From NCBI GenBank assembly GCA_947475525.1, contig CANJMI010000005.1, positions 62,001-126,000 of the forward strand: a DNA stretch of 64,000 nucleotides, written 5' to 3'. Positions 52,010 through 61,281 of the stretch are shown here, in pieces. Source of the stretch: Polyangiaceae bacterium. GTDB taxonomy: Bacteria; Myxococcota_A; Polyangia; Polyangiales; Polyangiaceae. Position 1 is the stretch's first letter, and every line of letters starts with the position of its first letter. The translations under genes and the position numbers were made by a program. The notes under the pieces were generated by a model. That model searched no databases and was not told where the DNA came from. It saw only the letters and a list, made by a program, of their open reading frames with translations.

Positions 52010-53320
52010 GTGTCCATCGAGCAAGGCACGATCCTCGCGGGTCATTACCGAGTGGGCACTCCACTCGGTAAGGGCGGGATGGGCGAAGTATTCTCCGCCG
52101 AGAACACGCGCACGGGTCGGCGGGTTGCGGTCAAAGTGCTCCGCGCCGAGACGAAGGACAAGCAAACCGCGATCGAGCGGTTCCGCCGCGAAGCCCGGGC
52201 GGCCGGCGTCATCCGGAGCGAGTTCGTCACGCAAGTATTCGATATCGAAGAAGATCCCGAACACGGCATCGTCATCGTGTTCGAATTGCTCGAGGGAGAA
52301 TCCCTCGTCGAGCGTCTGAAGCGCACGGGCCCCCTCCAACTGTTGGAGCTTTGGGGCATCGTCGAAGCGGTTTGGGTGGGTCTCGCCGACGCCCACGCGG
52401 CCGGCATCATTCATCGCGACCTGAAGCCGTCCAACGTCTTCCTCGAGACGAAGAATGGGCCGCTGAAGGTGAAGATCATGGATTTCGGGATCTCCAAGCT
52501 TCCCAAGGAATTCACGACCGACAGCCTCACTCAACTGGGCCAGAGCCTCGGCACATTTTCCTTCATGCCGCCCGAGCAAATCGGCCGCGCGAAGACGGTC
52601 GACCATCGCGCGGACATCTACTCGTGCGCGACCCTCATCTATCAAGCCCTGTCGGGCAAGCTCCCTTACCAAGCGAAAAACGCGGTGGTGATGATGGAGC
52701 TGAAGATGCGCCAAAACCCAATGTCGCTCGCCGACTCGCTCGGAAAACCCACGGACCCCGCGCTCGAGGCGTTTATCGCGAGATGTCTCGCGCGAGCCCC
52801 CGAAGATCGCTTCCAATCCGCACTCGACGCCCTCGTCGCGTGGCGCGCGCTGCGGCCTGCAGGTGCACCGTCGCTGGTGAAGGCTACCGAGGCGGACAGG
52901 CCGGCGACCATTGCCGCAGAGGAAGACCCGCACACGCTCCTGCTCAAGCCCCCCGCAACCTTACGTTTTGGCGGCCCGGCAAAGAGTGCAGCCACACAAC
53001 GCATCGCGGCAGCCTCCCCCTCCGCCGACGACGCCGGACCGAACGACGACGACGCCGGACCGAACGACGACGCGGAGACTCTGCTCCGCCGCCCCCCTGA
53101 ACTCCAAGCCCTGCTCGACCAACTCGCTCGCAACAGAGCGAAAACAAGTGCGCCGGTCGGCGACGATCCCCTGCCGCTCGAGCAGACCCCAGGCCTTTTA
53201 GCCGCCGCACCCACCCCCCGTGCGCCCCGCAACAAGACCACACGGATGGCGCTTGGCGCGCTGGCGTTGATGGTGATCGGGTTTAGCGTGGTCGCGCTCG
53301 CCTTGCGATTCCTTCGCTGA
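52010..53320 (+). CDS. Ser/Thr protein kinase with C-terminal membrane anchor
   Basis: The 436-residue protein starts at GTG 52010. The kinase domain has the Gly loop 'LGKGGMGEV', Lys42, 'HRDLKPSN' at 135-142 and 'DFGIS' at 158-162, all intact. A Pro/Ala/Asp-rich linker with a DDAGPND repeat, and a C-terminal membrane segment (LGALALMVIGFSVVALAL), end the protein. It phosphorylates proteins on Ser/Thr at the inner membrane. It lies between the PEGA/TPR protein and a HEAT/TPR protein gene. Confidence 0.92.
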   Translation: MSIEQGTILAGHYRVGTPLGKGGMGEVFSAENTRTGRRVAVKVLRAETKDKQTAIERFRREARAAGVIRSEFVTQVFDIEEDPEHGIVIVFELLEGESLVERLKRTGPLQLLELWGIVEAVWVGLADAHAAGIIHRDLKPSNVFLETKNGPLKVKIMDFGISKLPKEFTTDSLTQLGQSLGTFSFMPPEQIGRAKTVDHRADIYSCATLIYQALSGKLPYQAKNAVVMMELKMRQNPMSLADSLGKPTDPALEAFIARCLARAPEDRFQSALDALVAWRALRPAGAPSLVKATEADRPATIAAEEDPHTLLLKPPATLRFGGPAKSAATQRIAAASPSADDAGPNDDDAGPNDDAETLLRRPPELQALLDQLARNRAKTSAPVGDDPLPLEQTPGLLAAAPTPRAPRNKTTRMALGALALMVIGFSVVALALRFLR

Positions 53321-53375
53321 AAGCCAGGTTCTCTGGTTGCATCGCGCGGATCCCAAGGAGCGACGTTTCAACGCC

Positions 53376-54992
53376 ATGCGCCGTATCATTCCCATCGCGC
53401 TGCTGATTCACCTGGTGGCGGGCCCCGTCCTTGCGGACGCGCCTCCTGCGAACAGCAGCAGCGTTGCGGCACCGGAGCTTCCCCTGCCGGCGTTGCCGAC
53501 AATGCCCTCGGCCGTTCTCCCCCCGCCCAAGCCGGCCGCCATTCAAGCCCTCGACACGCGCATCGAACAGCTGTTGAGTCAGGACGTTTCCCATCCCGCC
53601 GAACCCAAAGTCGACTTTGCGTTCCTGATCGGCGATCTCGACGAAGACGCCATCCCGGCGATCGCCCAGCGCCTGGAACAGCTCCGGCGCTCAATCGACG
53701 GACGCGGCGCCCTCGGCTTCTTGGAGCGTGCCCGAAAAGCCGGGTCCAAAGCGCTGGAGAGGAGCAGTGGGCCACCCGGGCAGGGCGGCCAAAAGGGAAA
53801 ACCCACGACGCCCCACAAGGCCGCTGACGCTGCAGCCCGTGAGGAAAACGGCGACTGGCTACAATTCGCGCTCGCTCTGCAGAAAAGCAGCGATCCTGCG
53901 TGGCGTGACCTCGTCCAAGTCTACGGAATGCTTCGTATGCTGGAAGCACTTCGGTCGACCGCGAGCGTACGCGTGATGTTGACGGCGTACGGCTACTTCG
54001 GAGAGCTCGTTCGCATCGACCTTCGGCGCGCTATCGGACGCCTCGGCGACCGAGCCGTGCCGGCGCTCATCGAGGCAAGGGAGCATGACGCTCGAAAGGT
54101 CCGGGACTGGGCACGCCGCGAACTCGAAGCCATCGGCCGCGCGATCCCGGGGGAAGCTGTGTCCACCGCCGACCCCGACGTGCTCGCCGACGTCTTGCTC
54201 GCATTCGGCAGGGTACGCGACGTCGATGCGGCCCGCGTCATCCTCAGCTTCGTTGCGAGCGAGCGCGTCCAATTGAAAAACGCAGCCCGACAGGCGATCA
54301 CGGCGATTGGCGAGCCAGGCACCTGGCATCTACGGGACGCCTATGAAAGCGCAACAGGCGAAAAGCCCTCGCGCAGCTGGGACCACAAGCGCCTCACCCA
54401 GGAGCTCTTCCGCCTCCACGATCGCTCTCGAATGACCGCGGTGCACGAACTCATGGAAAAGGGCATCGAGCTTGCGAAAAAGGGCGATCCCACGCAAGCC
54501 GTCGCGAGCTTCGACCAGGTTCTCGCGCGCTCGCCACTCTTCGAGCGCCGCAGCGAAATGGCCTCCACGTACGCGGCTTACGCAACCGAACTCGAGCGAA
54601 CCGAGAAGCTTGACGAGTCGCTTGTCGCGCTGCGTACTGCCCTTCGCCTGCACCCAGAAACCGCAGAGTTGCAGCGCCTCGAATCGCGAGTGGCAACCCT
54701 CGAGGGCCGAATTCTAGCCAAGCGCGGGACACCCGACCCCTTCATCCTGCGGCGCGCCATCGACCTCGATCCGACGAACAGCGCAGCACGCGACCTCCTC
54801 GCGAAACTCGAGACACGAACACTGACCATCGAAAACAAAACCAAGCGCTACACGGCGGCGGGTGCCATCACCCTCGCGGCGCTGCTCGCAATGATTTGGC
54901 TCTGGCGTCGCCGCAGCGCGGTCCCCGCCCCACCGACCACCACCGTCGTCCCCAACGGACAAAACGACGAAACGGGCGACCTGAACCCGTAG
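53376..54992 (+). CDS. HEAT/TPR-like secreted protein with C-terminal membrane anchor
   Basis: ATG 53376 gives a signal peptide (RRIIPIALLIHLVAGPVLA). The body has HEAT-like repeats ('LRRAIGRLGDRAVPALIEAREHD' and 'LKNAARQAITAIGEPGTW'), then TPR helices ('KKGDPTQAVASFDQVLARSPLFERR'). A membrane segment (ITLAALLAMIWLWRRR) and a short tail end it. It is the third gene of the kinase group. No known family is recognised. Confidence 0.7.
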   Translation: MRRIIPIALLIHLVAGPVLADAPPANSSSVAAPELPLPALPTMPSAVLPPPKPAAIQALDTRIEQLLSQDVSHPAEPKVDFAFLIGDLDEDAIPAIAQRLEQLRRSIDGRGALGFLERARKAGSKALERSSGPPGQGGQKGKPTTPHKAADAAAREENGDWLQFALALQKSSDPAWRDLVQVYGMLRMLEALRSTASVRVMLTAYGYFGELVRIDLRRAIGRLGDRAVPALIEAREHDARKVRDWARRELEAIGRAIPGEAVSTADPDVLADVLLAFGRVRDVDAARVILSFVASERVQLKNAARQAITAIGEPGTWHLRDAYESATGEKPSRSWDHKRLTQELFRLHDRSRMTAVHELMEKGIELAKKGDPTQAVASFDQVLARSPLFERRSEMASTYAAYATELERTEKLDESLVALRTALRLHPETAELQRLESRVATLEGRILAKRGTPDPFILRRAIDLDPTNSAARDLLAKLETRTLTIENKTKRYTAAGAITLAALLAMIWLWRRRSAVPAPPTTTVVPNGQNDETGDLNP

Positions 54993-55056
54993 GTCCCGGA
55001 CCGCCCGCCCAGTCATCCGTAGCGCCGCCGATGGTTACCGGAGATTTCACTCCCGG
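54992..55056. terminator. Hairpins between convergent operons (possible terminator)
   Basis: GGTCCCGGACC at 54992-55002 is a palindrome with a single-base centre, and CCGGAG/CTCCCGG (55038-55043 with 55050-55056, one bulge) is a hairpin. Neither is followed by a T-run. They lie between the HEAT/TPR gene and rplQ, where both transcripts must end. Confidence 0.25.
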
Positions 55057-55078
55057 ACCACGCACCAGCGACGTCAGC

Positions 55079-55570
55079 TCACTCTGCTGCGCTCGCTTCT
55101 TCAGCCGCTTCCGGCTCAAGCGGCTTGACCGGGGGCGCGTCAATCAGCTCGATGATGCTCATGGACGCGTTATCACCTCGACGTGGCCCGAGCTTGATAA
55201 TCCGAGTGTAACCACCCGGACGCTCCGCCATCCGCTTCGCAAGGTCCACAAGGACCTTCTCGATGATGTCTCGCTTCACGCCCGTGCGCTCCACGCCCCA
55301 CCGCGGAAGGAACCCACCGAGGAGACGCGCGACGTGTAGCCGCTTCGCCTTATCGATAGGGGAGAGCTGGTCGAACGGCGTGTACGCGGCTGTACCAAGG
55401 CGCTTCGCCTTAGTAATCAACCGCTCCGCGACGCGTCGAAGCTCCTTTGCCTTCGCATCGGTCGTGATGATCCGCTCGTGGGTGACCAAGTTGGCCGCCA
55501 AGTTGCGGAACATCGCGCGGCGATGAGCCGTATTTCTGCTGAACTGCCTGCCGTCTTTACCGTGGCGCAT
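55079..55570 (-). CDS. rplQ: 50S ribosomal protein L17
   Basis: The 163-residue protein begins 'MRHGKDGRQFSRNTAHRR' and has 'RVAERLITKAKRLG' and 'RPGGYTRIIKLGPRRGDNA', the normal L17 landmarks. An acidic Ala/Glu-rich tail (EPEAAEEASAAE) extends it past the usual 120-130. Last gene of the alpha operon. Confidence 0.97.
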   Translation of the reverse strand: MRHGKDGRQFSRNTAHRRAMFRNLAANLVTHERIITTDAKAKELRRVAERLITKAKRLGTAAYTPFDQLSPIDKAKRLHVARLLGGFLPRWGVERTGVKRDIIEKVLVDLAKRMAERPGGYTRIIKLGPRRGDNASMSIIELIDAPPVKPLEPEAAEEASAAE

Positions 55571-55586
55571 GGTGTTACCTCGCTGG

Positions 55587-55615
55587 CGGGTGTGCGGCGA
55601 ACAACGCCGTACCCG
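55587..55615 (-). promoter_or_regulatory. Hairpin in the rpoA-rplQ spacer
   Basis: CGGGT (55587-55591) pairs with ACCCG (55611-55615), and CGGCG (55595-55599) with CGCCG (55605-55609), around an AACAA loop (minus strand TTGTT). It is a two-part stem of ten base pairs, 15 bp after the rpoA stop and about 17 bp before rplQ. It may tune or process the mRNA between the two genes. Confidence 0.45.
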
Positions 55616-55630
55616 ACCTCAACATTCTCA

Positions 55631-56665
55631 CTAACTCTTCGACGCCTGCCAGCGCTCGAGCAACATCGGCCAGCTATCGATCTTCATGCCGAGCGCGAGA
55701 CCCATGCTCGTCAGAATCTCTTTGATTTCCTTCAGCGACTTGCGGCCGAAGTTCTTCGTCTTGAGCATATCTTGCTCGGAACGCTGCACGAGCTCACCGA
55801 TGAGCTGAATGTTCGCGTTCTGCAGGCAGTTCGCCGAGCGAACGCTCAGCTCCAGCTCTTCAACCGAGCGGAAAAGATTCTCATTGAGAGGCTCTTCTTC
55901 GTTCCCGGGAGCGTAGTAGGTCTCCTCGACCTCCTCGAAATTGATCCAGATGCTGAGCTGCTCTTTCAGGATTTTCGCGGCGAATGCAACTGCGTCCGCA
56001 GGCGACACCGCACCGTTCGTCCAGACCTCAAGGGTGAGCTTATCGAAATCAGTGACCTGACCGACGCGAGCGTTGGTCACCGCGTAGTTCACCTTACGAA
56101 TCGGCGAAAACAACGCATCTACGGGGATCGTCCCGAGCGCCATCGTCGGAGTCTTGTTGCGCTCCGCCTGGACGTAGCCGCGGTTCACGGAAACCGAAAG
56201 CTCGACCTGGAAGGGACCCTTCTTGTCGAGAACGCAGATCAAATGGTCCGGGTTCAGAACCTTGAGACCATCGACGAGCTGGATATCTCCCGCAAGGACG
56301 GGGCCTGGGCCCTCTTTGTCAATGCGAACGCTGTAGCTCTTTGAATCCTCGGCCTTGAAGACGATCTCTTTGAGATTGAGGATGATGTCGCTGACGTCTT
56401 CGACAACGTCAGGAATCGTCGTAAATTCGTGGACCGCACCGTCGATGCGCAGCGCGTGGACGGCCGCGCCCTGGAGCGAGGAGAGAAGCACGCGACGCAG
56501 CGAGTTCCCGATCGTCGTGCCGTAGCCGCGCTCGAGGGGCTCGCAAATGAATTTTGCGTAAGTCGGAGTCGCCGAGTCGTTGTCGATCGAAACACCGCGG
56601 GGACGAATCAGCTCGCGCCAATTGCGCGCCATGAATTCAGCGCCGCCTTCAGTAATCGCACTCAT
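55631..56665 (-). CDS. rpoA: RNA polymerase subunit alpha
   Basis: The 344-residue protein has the N-terminal assembly domain ('[20 protein letters not shown]' and 'DPDHLI'-like segments) and the C-terminal domain ('[20 protein letters not shown]' and '[19 protein letters not shown]'-type sequence). I chose ATG 56665, with GGAG 11 bases upstream; ATG 56632 is an alternative. It is the scaffold for the beta subunits and the target of activators. Confidence 0.97.
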   Translation of the reverse strand: MSAITEGGAEFMARNWRELIRPRGVSIDNDSATPTYAKFICEPLERGYGTTIGNSLRRVLLSSLQGAAVHALRIDGAVHEFTTIPDVVEDVSDIILNLKEIVFKAEDSKSYSVRIDKEGPGPVLAGDIQLVDGLKVLNPDHLICVLDKKGPFQVELSVSVNRGYVQAERNKTPTMALGTIPVDALFSPIRKVNYAVTNARVGQVTDFDKLTLEVWTNGAVSPADAVAFAAKILKEQLSIWINFEEVEETYYAPGNEEEPLNENLFRSVEELELSVRSANCLQNANIQLIGELVQRSEQDMLKTKNFGRKSLKEIKEILTSMGLALGMKIDSWPMLLERWQASKS

Positions 56666-56858
56666 ACTTCTTCTCGCTCCTTTTATAGAAATTGCCGCGC
56701 GTAGGTCCCGTTTCGTGAGCCGCACTCGACTTCACGCGACCGCCTCAGCCCGCGAACGTCACTCAAATCATGCTGGGTTGGAGGGCCCACCAAGAGACAC
56801 CCAATCGCCGCTTGGCCTAGACCCCGCGCGCTCAGGTGTTCCCGGCGAAAGACTCCGA

Positions 56859-56873
56859 AGCCGCTTAGCGGCT
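56859..56873 (-). promoter_or_regulatory. Hairpin carrying the rpsD stop codon in its loop
   Basis: AGCCGC (56859-56864) and GCGGCT (56868-56873) pair perfectly around TTA, which on the minus strand is the TAA stop of rpsD. Ribosomes that terminate here sit on the hairpin. The spacer to rpoA, 56666-56864, is the longest in the operon and may hold a promoter or a leader; I see no clear -10/-35. Confidence 0.45.
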
Positions 56874-57494
56874 GTAATATTCGACGATCAGCTGCTCGTC
56901 GATTGCTGGCTCGTTCAGTTCCTCGCGGACCGGCGCAGCCTTGAGCGTACCGACGAAGTTCGCCCGATCCACCTCAAGCCAGCTCACGACGGGACGACCG
57001 GCCGCACTCGCGACAGCCGCCTCAACGCGCTTGAACTTGCGGGCATCGGCGATCAGCTCAAACTTGTCGCCAACCTTCGCGAGATACGAAGGGATGTCGA
57101 CCCGCTTGCCATTGACCAAAAGGTGCCCATGACGAAGGACTTGGCGGGCATCGCTACGCGACGCGGCAAAGCCGAGGCGGTAGACAATGTTGTCGAGACG
57201 ACGCTCGAGCAGGCCAAGCATCTCCGAACCCGTACGCCCCTTGCGGCGCGACGCGTTGTGATAGTAGCCGCGAAACTGAGTCTCGAGCACACCGTAAACG
57301 CGGCGAACCTTTTGCTTTTCGCGAAGGCGGATCGCGTACTCCGACATCTTGATGCGACCCTGGCCGTGCTGTCCCGGAGGATAAGGACGGCGGGTGTAAG
57401 AGCACTTCTCTGTGTAGCAACGGTCGCCCTTGAGGTAGAGCTTCATCCCCTCACGACGGCAGAGCTTGCAAACTGGACCAATGTAACGAGCCAT
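56865..57494 (-). CDS. rpsD: 30S ribosomal protein S4
   Basis: The 209-residue protein begins 'MARYIGPVCKLCRREGMKLY' with a C-x2-C pair followed by further Cys at 'RCYTEKC', the zinc (C+) form of S4. The S4 RNA-binding domain follows ('LGFAASRSDARQVLRHGHL'). S4 nucleates 16S assembly and often represses the alpha operon. Confidence 0.98.
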   Translation of the reverse strand: MARYIGPVCKLCRREGMKLYLKGDRCYTEKCSYTRRPYPPGQHGQGRIKMSEYAIRLREKQKVRRVYGVLETQFRGYYHNASRRKGRTGSEMLGLLERRLDNIVYRLGFAASRSDARQVLRHGHLLVNGKRVDIPSYLAKVGDKFELIADARKFKRVEAAVASAAGRPVVSWLEVDRANFVGTLKAAPVREELNEPAIDEQLIVEYYSR

Positions 57495-57511
57495 GACCTA
57501 TACCTACCTGC

Positions 57512-57901
57512 TCAGACGCGGCGTCGCTTCGGGGGGCGGCAACCATTGTGCGGAATCGGAGTGACGTCACGAATGACAGTCACGCGAAGACCAGCTGACT
57601 GAAGGGCGCGAAGGGCGCTTTCGCGACCGGCGCCGGGGCCCTTCACGAAGACAGCCACCGCGCGCATGCCGTGTTCCATCGCGGAACGGGCAGCCTGCTC
57701 GGCTGCGACCTGAGCCGCGAACGGAGTCGACTTACGCGACCCCTTAAAGCCGCGCGAGCCGGCCGAACACGCAGCCACGGAGTGACCCGTGACGTCGGTG
57801 ATCGTGATGATGGTGTTGTTGAAGGTCGAACGCACGTGGGCAACGCCCAACGCAATGTTCTTTTTGACCTTCTTTTTGTTTTTGGCTTTTGGGTTCGCCA
57901 T
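57512..57901 (-). CDS. rpsK: 30S ribosomal protein S11
   Basis: The 129-residue protein has '[20 protein letters not shown]', '[20 protein letters not shown]' and '[20 protein letters not shown]'-type end. It lies in the platform of the 30S subunit. The gene has 17 bp to rpsD and 21 bp to rpsM. Confidence 0.98.
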   Translation of the reverse strand: MANPKAKNKKKVKKNIALGVAHVRSTFNNTIITITDVTGHSVAACSAGSRGFKGSRKSTPFAAQVAAEQAARSAMEHGMRAVAVFVKGPGAGRESALRALQSAGLRVTVIRDVTPIPHNGCRPPKRRRV

Positions 57902-57922
57902 GACGTTACCTTTTCATTCCGA

Positions 57923-58285
57923 TCACTTGCGGACAATACGCTTGCGCGGTCCCTTGCGGGTACGCGCGTTGGTGTGGGTGCGCTGGCCGCGGACCGGGAG
58001 GCCCTTACGGTGCCGGAGGCCACGGTAGCAACCGAGGTCCATCAAGCGCTTGATGTTCATTTGGACCTCGCGGCGGAGGTCACCTTCGACCTTGTAGTCG
58101 GCGTCGAGGATCTCGCGGATGGTCTTGAGCTCGGTATCCGTGAGCTCATCCATGCGTTTCGTCGGCGGAATGTTCGCCTTAGTGACAATCTCGCGAGAGG
58201 TCGTCGCGCCGATGCCGTAGAGATACGGCAAGGCGTAAAGGATGTGTTTGCGGCGGGGAAGATCGACTCCTGCTATGCGTGCCAT
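57923..58285 (-). CDS. rpsM: 30S ribosomal protein S13
   Basis: The 120-residue protein starts '[20 protein letters not shown]' and has the '[20 protein letters not shown]' S13 signature and the 'RKGPRKRIV' tail. It contacts 16S rRNA and the P-site tRNA in the 30S head. Confidence 0.98.
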   Translation of the reverse strand: MARIAGVDLPRRKHILYALPYLYGIGATTSREIVTKANIPPTKRMDELTDTELKTIREILDADYKVEGDLRREVQMNIKRLMDLGCYRGLRHRKGLPVRGQRTHTNARTRKGPRKRIVRK

Positions 58286-58301
58286 GATTCAGCCTCTTTC
58301 C

Positions 58302-58418
58302 TCAGCAACCCTGGCGTTGCTTGTGACGCGGGTTCTCGCAAATGATGCGAACGACACCGCGGCGGCGCACCACTTTGCACTTTTCGCAGATCTTCTTCAC
58401 GCTCGGTCGGACTTTCAT
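58302..58418 (-). CDS. rpmJ: 50S ribosomal protein L36
   Basis: The 38-residue protein reads [20 protein letters not shown] and ends [12 protein letters not shown]. Three of the zinc ligands (C11, C14, C27) and H32 are present, the C+ form of L36. It is too short for many gene finders. It lies between infA (14 bp) and rpsM (16 bp). Confidence 0.97.
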   Translation of the reverse strand: MKVRPSVKKICEKCKVVRRRGVVRIICENPRHKQRQGC

Positions 58419-58432
58419 GAGTGCCTGTCTAT

Positions 58433-58687
58433 CTATTTGTGTCGGTAGGTGATTCGGCCGCGCGTCGGGTCGTAGGGGGAGACCTCTACCGTAACGCGAT
58501 CCCCGGGGAGGATCCGAATGTAAAACTGGCGCATTTTGCCACTGATGGTCGCGAGGACCCCAAGACCGTTATCGGCTACGACGCGGAACATGGCGTTTGG
58601 CAACGCTTCGTCCACGACCCCCGTAAACTGCATCTTGTCGTCTTTGGGCTCCTTGGGGGCCCTCAGCTCTCTATTCCGTCGCGCCAT
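58433..58687 (-). CDS. infA: Translation initiation factor IF-1
   Basis: The 84-residue protein has the OB-fold core '[19 protein letters not shown]', '[17 protein letters not shown]' and the end '[12 protein letters not shown]'. The N-terminus ([19 protein letters not shown]) is about nine residues longer than the E. coli protein and basic. It binds the A-site region with IF-2 and IF-3 at initiation. The gene is 9 bp from adk. Confidence 0.95.
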   Translation of the reverse strand: MARRNRELRAPKEPKDDKMQFTGVVDEALPNAMFRVVADNGLGVLATISGKMRQFYIRILPGDRVTVEVSPYDPTRGRITYRHK

Positions 58688-58696
58688 TGGGCTTGG

Positions 58697-59353
58697 TTAC
58701 TTCTCTTCCAGGACGGCAACTATCCGTCCCGTTACTTCGTTGGGTGTGCCCACGCCTAGGACCCGGCGCAGAAGCCCGCGCTCCTCATAGTATGGAAGGA
58801 GTGCTGCCGTCATTGAGTCATAGGCATCCAAGCGCGTCTTTACAGCCTCGGGCTGGTCATCCTTGCGATGCTCCAGCGAGCCAGGATCCCGCATCAGCCC
58901 CGGGGGCGCAGGATTGTATAGAAGATGATAGATTTGTCCAGTCTCTTTATCTGTCCGACGGTGAATGATCCTCTCCTCGAGGAGCTCACGCGCGACGTCG
59001 AGCTGAAGGACCGCCGTGACGCCCGCTGGCGTCGTGGACCCCGCGGCGCGCTCCCGCAACATCGCGGCGAGAGCCTCGGCCTGCGGAACGGTGCGAGGAA
59101 AGCCGTCGAGCAGAAAACCGCCTGCGCAGTCTGCCTCCTGCGTGCGCCGCGCGACGAGGCCGATGACCGCCGTGTCAGGAAGCAGGCCGCCCGAATCCAT
59201 GATCGCGCGGAACTCCGGATCCAGCGTGCCGCTTTGCTTCGCAGCACGGAGCATGTCGCCCGTTGAGAGATGCGCCAAGCCGTACTTTTCGCTGAGAACT
59301 TTCGCCTGGGTACCCTTACCAGAACCCGGTGGGCCAATGAGCACGATGATCAT
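58697..59353 (-). CDS. adk: Adenylate kinase
   Basis: The 218-residue enzyme has the P-loop 'IGPPGSGKGTQA', 'LSTGDMLRAAKQSG', 'GFLLDGFPRTVPQAEAL' and the lid region 'GQIYHLLYNPAP'. The lid lacks the zinc cysteines. It catalyses ATP + AMP to 2 ADP. Its start overlaps the stop of secY by four bases (ATGA). A map gene, usual between adk and infA, is missing here. Confidence 0.97.
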   Translation of the reverse strand: MIIVLIGPPGSGKGTQAKVLSEKYGLAHLSTGDMLRAAKQSGTLDPEFRAIMDSGGLLPDTAVIGLVARRTQEADCAGGFLLDGFPRTVPQAEALAAMLRERAAGSTTPAGVTAVLQLDVARELLEERIIHRRTDKETGQIYHLLYNPAPPGLMRDPGSLEHRKDDQPEAVKTRLDAYDSMTAALLPYYEERGLLRRVLGVGTPNEVTGRIVAVLEEK

Positions 59354-60747
59354 GCTCGTGCCCCCGGCTCGGAAAGCTCTTCGGGGGTAGCATCCCCCTC
59401 GGCGTCATCGGCCGTCGCGTTCACCCGGCGGCCACGCACCTTCGCGCGGCTCGGACCGGTGAGGCCGTCGTAGCTCCGCTTGATCAAGTGGCCTTCGACC
59501 TGGTTCATCGTGTCGAGAGCGACACCAACCACGATCATGATGGTCGTACCGCCGAAGGTGATCGGCATGCGGATGGCCTGCCCAAACATCGACGGCAAGG
59601 TGCAGATCGCTGCCACGTAGACCGCGCCGCACGCCGTGATGCGATTCACCACGCGTTCGATGTACTCGGCGGTCTGCTTGCCCGGCCGAACATTGGGGAT
59701 GTTCGCCTGCTGCTTCTTGAGGTTCTCGGCAACTTCGACAGGTTGGAAGACGATGCCCGTGTAGAAGTAACAGAAGAAGACGATAAGCACCGCGAACCCG
59801 GTGTTGAAGACCCAGTCGCCTCGAGTCATGAGATGCTGAAGCCTTTGCATTCCCGGCACATTCAAGCTCGCGAGGGTCGCGGGGAAGGCCAGCAGCGACG
59901 AAGCAAAGATCGGCGGAATGACACCCGCGGTGTTGACCTTCAACGGCAGCTGGGCCTGCTGGGCACCGTAGACTCGCATGCCGACCTGGCGGCGCGAGTA
60001 AACGATCGGAATCAAGCGACGGCCATTCTCGAAGAAGGCAACGAGCGCAATGCAAGCCAGAAAAGCCCCCGCAACGCCTGCCATGTTGAGCGGCCGCGGA
60101 TCACCGGAGCTCTGCTGCACGTAACCGATGATCGTCTCGGGGACGCGGGACACGATACCGCTCATGATGATGAGGGAGGTCCCATTCCCAATGCCGCGCT
60201 CCGTGATCTGCTCACCGACCCACATCAAGAACGTCGTGCCGGTGGTCAGCGTGATCATCGTCATCGCGATGAAGAGCGGCCCCGGATCGTTGACGATGCT
60301 GGTATCGGAGCCGAGCAACGCAACGCTCTTGCCCTGAATGGCCATCGCCAGCGCGTACGACTGAAACGACGCGAGAACGATCGTGCCGTAGCGAGTGTAC
60401 TGCTCGAGCTTGCGGCGCCCGGCATCTCCCTCTTTGCGCATCTCCGCAAGAGGCGGGTACACCATCCCGAGCAACTGCAAGATGATGCTCGCCGAGATGT
60501 ACGGCATGATGCCGAGGGCGAAGATCGACAGATTGCCGAGCGCGCCACCCGAAAAGAGATTCAAGAACCCTACAACGCCGCCGCCATTCTGACCGACGAA
60601 TTGCTTCATCGCGTTGCGGTCGACGCCGGGAACCGTCACGAAGACGCCCACGCGGTACACGGCAAGCATGGCCAAACTGAAGAACACCCGGCGCCGGAGC
60701 TCCGGGACCTTGTGCCAGCTGGACAGCGATGCGAGCGTGGTGGCCAT
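59350..60747 (-). CDS. secY: Protein translocase subunit SecY
   Basis: The 465-residue protein starts 'SSWHKVPELRRRVFFSLAML' and carries the SecY segments 'GIMPYISASIILQLLGMVYP' and 'GERGIGNGTSLIIMSGIV'-like text. It has ten membrane helices, the normal number, and forms the SecYEG channel. No ribosome-binding site precedes the ATG, and a strong hairpin lies 24 bp upstream of it. Confidence 0.97.
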   Translation of the reverse strand: MATTLASLSSWHKVPELRRRVFFSLAMLAVYRVGVFVTVPGVDRNAMKQFVGQNGGGVVGFLNLFSGGALGNLSIFALGIMPYISASIILQLLGMVYPPLAEMRKEGDAGRRKLEQYTRYGTIVLASFQSYALAMAIQGKSVALLGSDTSIVNDPGPLFIAMTMITLTTGTTFLMWVGEQITERGIGNGTSLIIMSGIVSRVPETIIGYVQQSSGDPRPLNMAGVAGAFLACIALVAFFENGRRLIPIVYSRRQVGMRVYGAQQAQLPLKVNTAGVIPPIFASSLLAFPATLASLNVPGMQRLQHLMTRGDWVFNTGFAVLIVFFCYFYTGIVFQPVEVAENLKKQQANIPNVRPGKQTAEYIERVVNRITACGAVYVAAICTLPSMFGQAIRMPITFGGTTIMIVVGVALDTMNQVEGHLIKRSYDGLTGPSRAKVRGRRVNATADDAEGDATPEELSEPGARA

Positions 60748-60770
60748 GATTCAGTTGGGTCGGAAATGCG

Positions 60771-60801
60771 GGAGGGGCCGACCCTAAAGTCAGCCCCCTC
60801 C
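60771..60801 (-). promoter_or_regulatory. Strong hairpin in the rplO-secY spacer
   Basis: GGAGGGG (60771-60777) pairs with CCCCTCC (60795-60801), and GAC (60780-60782) with GTC (60789-60791), around CCTAAA. In the minus-strand RNA the first arm is GGAGGGGG, which is also the only ribosome-binding-like run before secY. There is no T-run, so it is not a simple terminator. Confidence 0.5.
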
Positions 60802-60818
60802 TGTTCGCAGCCGGAACG

Positions 60819-61280
60819 TCAGCCTTTGGCCGTCGGGGCGGATAACACCTGAGCGGTGCCGCCTGCCTGCTCGATTTTCGCCTTGGCGCCGGCCGAGAAG
60901 CCATGCGCCCGAACGGTGAGCTTCTTGACAAGCTCGCCCTCGCCGAGAATCTTGACGCCGTCGACCGCGCCCCGAACGAGCCGCTTCTCACGAAGTGCCT
61001 CGATGGTCACAACCGAACCAGCCTCGAACGCATCGAGGTCGCCAACGTTCACGTTCGCGATCTTCGCGGCGAAGATGTTCTTAAAGCCAAGCTTCGGAAG
61101 GCGTCGCCCCATCGGGGTCTGCCCACCTTCAAATGCCGGCTTGCCGTGGCCGCAGCGGGCTTTCTGGCCCTTCTGGCCGCGGCCCGCAGTTTTACCGAGT
61201 CCGCTACCGGTTCCACGGCCGACGCGTACGCGGCCTCGTTTGGCACCCGGGGGAGGCTTGAGATTCGAAAGGATCGACAT
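60819..61280 (-). CDS. rplO: 50S ribosomal protein L15
   Basis: The 153-residue protein begins '[20 protein letters not shown]' and has '[20 protein letters not shown]' and '[15 protein letters not shown]', the L15 landmarks. It is a late 50S assembly protein. It follows rpmD with one base between them. Confidence 0.97.
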   Translation of the reverse strand: MSILSNLKPPPGAKRGRVRVGRGTGSGLGKTAGRGQKGQKARCGHGKPAFEGGQTPMGRRLPKLGFKNIFAAKIANVNVGDLDAFEAGSVVTIEALREKRLVRGAVDGVKILGEGELVKKLTVRAHGFSAGAKAKIEQAGGTAQVLSAPTAKG

Positions 61281-61281
61281 G

